Assembly: GCA_944470555.2 (NCBI GenBank)
Contig: OX104127.1
Span: forward strand, 28,349,661-28,413,660
From: Heterobilharzia americana
Lineage: Eukaryota > Platyhelminthes > Trematoda > Strigeidida > Schistosomatidae
Direction of reading: 5' to 3'
Length of the DNA stretch: 64,000 nt
Position numbers and translations under genes: made by a program. Shown piece after piece: positions 57,801 to 63,800 of the stretch. The stretch's first letter is position 1. Every line of letters begins with the position of its first letter. Under the pieces are notes generated by a model, which saw only the letters and a list, made by a program, of their open reading frames with translations, did not search any database and was not told the origin of the DNA.

Positions 57801-60800
57801 AACATGGAAATGTTGAACATCGTCTGAATGTTTCATATAAACAACGTACACTAACGTAATCACTCGAGAAGTGATACACGAGTTTCGCAGCCAAGTTTAC
57901 ATTACTCATTCATTTTTGTAGATAATACTTAACAAGATAAAAGTAGGTGGACATATCATCTGAAGAAAAAAGGTGTTTTCCAAGCTAATATATGGGTTAA
58001 CTTATCTTTCGTTGTTTCAAAATTCGTTAGACTTGTAAATTAGAATTCATTGCTTACTAAGTTAGTTTGTTCTAGGATTCATTCATTTCTTATCAATGTG
58101 CGTTCTTTTTCTGTCATATTGCTACAATGAGCAGTAATTCTCTTTCAAATACCATAAGACATGAGTTGATTTTCATTTTTATGGTAGCTTAATTGTCAGG
58201 AAGTAGGTAATATAAATAAATTATATGCTGTTGATCGGTGTGGAATACAAATTGTACCATTTACAGAATTTCGATCACAGTGTGCGTTAGTAAACATTTC
58301 CTACGTTGCGGAAGCATGGTTCAAGAAAAGCCAGAAACAGGTACTATGTAATACAATTTGTCACCGAATTCATCAGATTTCATGAAGATATGGTTGATGT
58401 AAATGAAAAACTAAGTATTAGGAACATTTTTACATTGAATTATAGTCAAGTATATTATCAATCATCTCATGCATTGGACATTCCTTGAAATCTATCACCA
58501 ACTCCTAGTCTTTTTGTTGTTTTCAGTTGTATTTCAATTTTTTAGGGTAGAAGATAAGGAGATACTTTTATTTATTATAATCTGCATAGGTCTACAGAAT
58601 GTTAGCTCATGTATTTCAAATATATACGTCAGTATATCATGTAAACTTGATCGATTCTTTTTCCGCCGATTTATTGGTTCTAGTATCGTAACAAATGAAC
58701 TATTCTAGCCCGATTCAAAGTGAGTGGTGTATATTCAAGTTTAATAGTTGATTGAAACAAAAATTGAGGACTGCATCACTAGAGGTAGGTGGCTTATGTC
58801 GGAATCCATCCCTCGTGAAAATCACCTACTCCATTTACCTACATCCTGTTGGTAATGCCCTTAAAGAGAATCAAATGTAGTACCTATCACTCCAAAGTAT
58901 TATTCACTGGACTACTGAGTCACGACAGTTATCTGTAATGAAGCAGATATCAGTTATTATTTATTAGTATTTGTCAAAGAAGTATAGAACATGCATCCGG
59001 GATTCGACTGGTATCCACCATAACACAAATTACAACTTCATAGGCATCCGCACTGAAGCTCAAATGTCAACAGAGGTTGATGGATTTGGTTTAGTAGAAC
59101 AGTTAACGGTAAAGTGAAAGTACCAGGGAATATGAAAACTGAGAAACGTTCAGTTAAAGGATAAATAAACACTTATTTACTTATTTTTGTTCAAGATATG
59201 ACGAGGTAGAATATAGTTAGAACGAAGGCTTTCAAAGCGAATTACTTCATGAATTAGGTTTTTTGTTTATTTTTTAGGCTTGCTCATATTTTACTTCATT
59301 CACTTGCCCACTGAGACTTGTCTTCCATGCCTTGGATGCTGGGACAGAGCCATTTATGGTTATGTTCAAGGTAAGTTGTCTTTTTGTATAAAACAAATAT
59401 TTCAAAACTTTTTGTAAACTACTTTACAGCATTTAGCTTCTTCTGTTGTTTCAATAATTTACTTTTATCTTTAGTTTACTCTGATGTTTCAGCCATTTTA
59501 GGCTGCCTCCTAATGTCCATGAGATGCTTTTATCAACTTGCTTGTTTATTTCACACAAACTACTGATGAGTAGCCAATTGCGAGCAAAAAATATTTCTTT
59601 TTATTGTGTCCACCTATTCAACTAATGCTTTCGCGTTAGCGCTGTGGTTCACAATTTTTAATGTTATTTTAATGTCCAAAGGTTAGTTTTCAGTTGGTGA
59701 GGAAACTACTGAACATATACTGTGTTTCTCAGTACATATTTGATTGTGAGACATACTTATACCTTGAATATATCCAACTTTGCTTCACTGTATAATCATT
59801 AGTACATTCATATTCAGCAAACGCGACGATGATTAAAATTTTCACCAGGGTATAGACATAGAGAATATAGTAAGTGTGGTTAATCTTGGCCTATGCTTTT
59901 CTTCTGATCTTTCTTCGTCCCCTCATATATTACTGATTTCGAGAAAATCCTTCACTTCACCATTTATATTAGGAAACTCAGATTATCTGATGTAACTCGA
60001 CCTCTATTCATACGTTTCATTAATTCCTTTGTTTTACCTATACTTGCTAACTGTTCACATTTATTCTTTGCTGGAATCCGGAAAATGGACTAGGTTGTAT
60101 TGCGTAGTAATTTGAAGAGTGTTAGTAGAGCAGGTAGTACACCTGTAACCGAGCTGATGAATGCAGTTGTGGATAGATATCTGAAGACTGACTAATAATA
60201 TTTTGTGTGATGACAAGGATCCTCTTCATCCTGACCTCTCTCCATGTCTGTCGTCTGGGAATACAAGAATGAAATATAGTAAAGTTTGTGCACACACAAC
60301 CACATAGAATATTCAACCATACCTAATTTAGTAAGTGTATTGTATGAAGAAGGTCATGTTAGATATAGTCTTATCAATCAAGTGTGTAATAGCGAACAGT
60401 TATCATGTTGTTGAATTGATTAAACATTTGAGTTATTCTGTTATTCGTTACTTTCCATGATATATTGTTAAACGAAACCATTGCTAATGTTTTTAAAGTG
60501 TTGTACAACGTGATAAATTGAAGTGAATTCACACTCTGAGAATTGTATACTGTTAAGCTAACTATTGTGCGGAATGAAGCAAATATATTATTATTATTAT
60601 TGGATGTCACCTAGACTTATTCGCGTATCCAAAGTGATTTCACACAAATGATCTGCCACTTATTGTAGACGCTTTCCTCCTGTTACTTTAAACGCTGTAG
60701 GATTTGTTGTTTAGCTTATTATGCAGATTTTCAATTAATGAAGCTAAGAAACATCAGAATTTTTTTTATTTATGAAACTGGCTTTTTATGTGACTTGTCT

Positions 60801-63800
60801 TACACTTTTTCGATTACTTAATGTAAACACTTAGGCTATAAATAATAAAAATTCTAGTGAATGTTAGATTTTTATCTCTCAGTGCTTCTTAATCTGACTG
60901 ATTTCAGAAATTGGTGAAAACAACCTTGAAATATTTTCATGAATATTAATCACATAATGTAGTCGAACTGACTGCGAAACGAAAAATCTTATTTGTGTAA
61001 ACCCTTATGACTTGTTTCTTCTTTTTGTACTAAGAGCTACATGAAATCTAGTCTGAAAATAAATAAAAACTAGCAGTTCATGTTTAAATTATTTTTAACA
61101 GAGCGAATTTTACCATCACATAATTTAATATCCATTAGAAACCAATTGATCACGGTCAGTAATATCTGAAATAAAGGCGTCATAAGGTCATAATTCATAC
61201 TTATAATTGAATGATGTAACGAATTCTTTACCATATAATCCAATCAGCCGTAGTGTTGACCACTCACTATCAGAGTGATTTCAACACAATAAAGTCATTT
61301 TGCACGTCCAACTATGGACTTGTCAGTGATGTACTGAAAAAAAGGTCGATTTTTCTTGTTTACTTTGTGAAACTGTGGTTCATTGTTTTTTGGAAATGAC
61401 TTTCAATCTGAGGGGTCAAATGTTTGAACACCACTTCACTTACTGAGGTTTGAGCAGCCAAGTAGTATGATTAGTCGTCACACAATATTTGAAGCTCACT
61501 ACCTACTATACTAATGTAAATAAGGTTGCTGAATGAATATCTGAGTGTTATTTATTGAAGTTACATAATGACTTTTCAAAATGATCAGAAAGGCTGAAAT
61601 TACCACTAGTTATCACCTGACATAATGCTTAGCTGTTCATATTTTCTCAGTAACTTGTCTTTTGTATTGTATTCTTACTGTACAACAAATAATGCCATAT
61701 TTCTATTTATTATCTCTTGTTATGATAAGGCTGGTGATGATTTACGTCTTGATAGTTTAATATGCCAACTCACCTTTCTTATGGATCGTATATGGTTAGA
61801 TGCGGGACTGGATTTGCGTATGATACACTTTCGTATTATACCAACGGAAGAACAAAAAGGTTTTATTGAATTGGTAGGTGAATAAATAGTTTCACTTACG
61901 TTTGGAACATTAATTTACTTTATTTCGAAAGTATTTGTTATTAAGTTGTACACTCAACTGTAGTGATATGTTTGAGTTAAGACATTACAAATGAAATAGA
62001 TTCATCTGTATGCAGATACAAGTTGTGCATGTTGTGTTTACCTCAACTGTTTTTCATCAAAGACCACTTTTGATTTGATTTGAGTTGGTTTATTTATTTA
62101 TTTATTTTTACAGTAAATATGCTTTATTCTAATATTTCCCTCTTTTGTCTGCATACGATTTTCAGTCTTCTTCTCTTTTACTCAACAATGTCATCAGATT
62201 AATTTTTCAGTTGTAGGACACTGCTTAGTTAGTTTTTAGATAAAAAAAACTTCAAACTGTGATAATAACCAGACTATGCATAAAACCACTTGAAAATTTA
62301 TTTTTTTAAAGATGATTAGTATGTTATGTTGTATAAAGTGAGTTTCATATGGGTCGTAGCAAATTGAATGGTGTTTTTCAGAAGTGTTTAGTATCATTAC
62401 GATTCTTCTAATTCGTTGAAGAATTTCTCTTTGTTAATAATTGTTTTCCACTCATGAGTTTCCTGAAGTCTCGATTACAAGTTGAACGTCTGTATATGGT
62501 TCAAATGCAGTTTTTTCAAGAGGCGTTTCCTTTTTTAACTTATCTAGGCTTAATTTATAACCAGAGGAGTGTGACTACATTCCTACGTTTTACTAGTGCT
62601 TGACAGAATATGCACTTAGTTATGTGTGGCTGAGTTAAAAATTAATGAAACTAGCGAATCTATTATCTGTGAGATGATAAAAAAACTAACAAGTGGTCTA
62701 AAAGTGTTTGTATCGTAGATCGATGCAAATTACAAAGATATATTACTGATATATAATCGCTAACAGTGGAATCCAGGACGCGCGTTTCTTACCTGCCTTC
62801 CAATGGGTATTGTTATTCTTCGACAAACATTAAACCCAGGACCAATTGTACCACTGATAGCTGGTATCCACTAGTAGTATCAAATTTGAAAATACAAGCA
62901 ATATCGAGACAGCCAAATACGAACCCATATTGCCAATAGTGGCTGTACGATTCCATCCAGTCAACGACGGTGATGTACAGGATGTAAAATCAAAGACTGT
63001 TTCAGAGATATGTTTTAAATTTTATACTTCTTAGTACTGAGGAGTTTGTGATTTTCTGTCCACTTATTTACTGATTTATAGACTTCTTTTTTGGTTCTGT
63101 TTTATGGTTGTTTAATCTTTTCTTCTTCCTTTTATTTTGGGATCTTGTACTGTACCAATGAGAGAGTCGATCAAACGATGAGTAACCTGATGTACTAGAA
63201 TTATACTACATAGATAATTGTTTAAGTGGATATTGAGTGCATGTAAAGTGAAGTGGATGATGATATTAACATTTTATTTGAAAGAAAGGTATATTTACAA
63301 CAACAAAATGAATATCATATCGTCATAAGCACCATACTTTTTTTCCAAACACGTGAAATATAACAGTCAGTTATGAATATCTTTATACTTACACTCACAA
63401 TCGGTAGCAGACAAAAATTTCAATTTCGAGTTTTCTGGAGATTTATTTATTTCAAGTTTATGTTCATTGCAGACTAACATCAATTGGGGAACCATTAAAA
63501 GCCTGGGATAACCACTAGCAGTGTAACGCATGTGCTTTGTTGAAGAATCCCATGCCAGGGCAAAAAAGCTGTCTAGTGCACCCTTGTTTTCAATATTTCT
63601 GCATTTGATGTCAGTCCATGATGAATACAAACTTTTACAAAAAATCTTTTTTCTAAACCCTTGCCAAAAAATATAACGCTTCGCATAATACATGTTTATT
63701 TCAGATATCTGAATGCAGTACTCTTCGGCAAATCCAACAACAAGGTGGTGGGCTCACTGGACCCTTTAAAGAAGGCGTTATAACAAAATGGTTACAGTCT

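Noticed and set aside
58192..58370. Possible exon ([15 protein letters not shown]...) between exons 16 and 17
   Set aside because: Exons 16 and 17 join in phase 0 with family-consistent sequence (LDIT then ACSYF), leaving no gap to fill.
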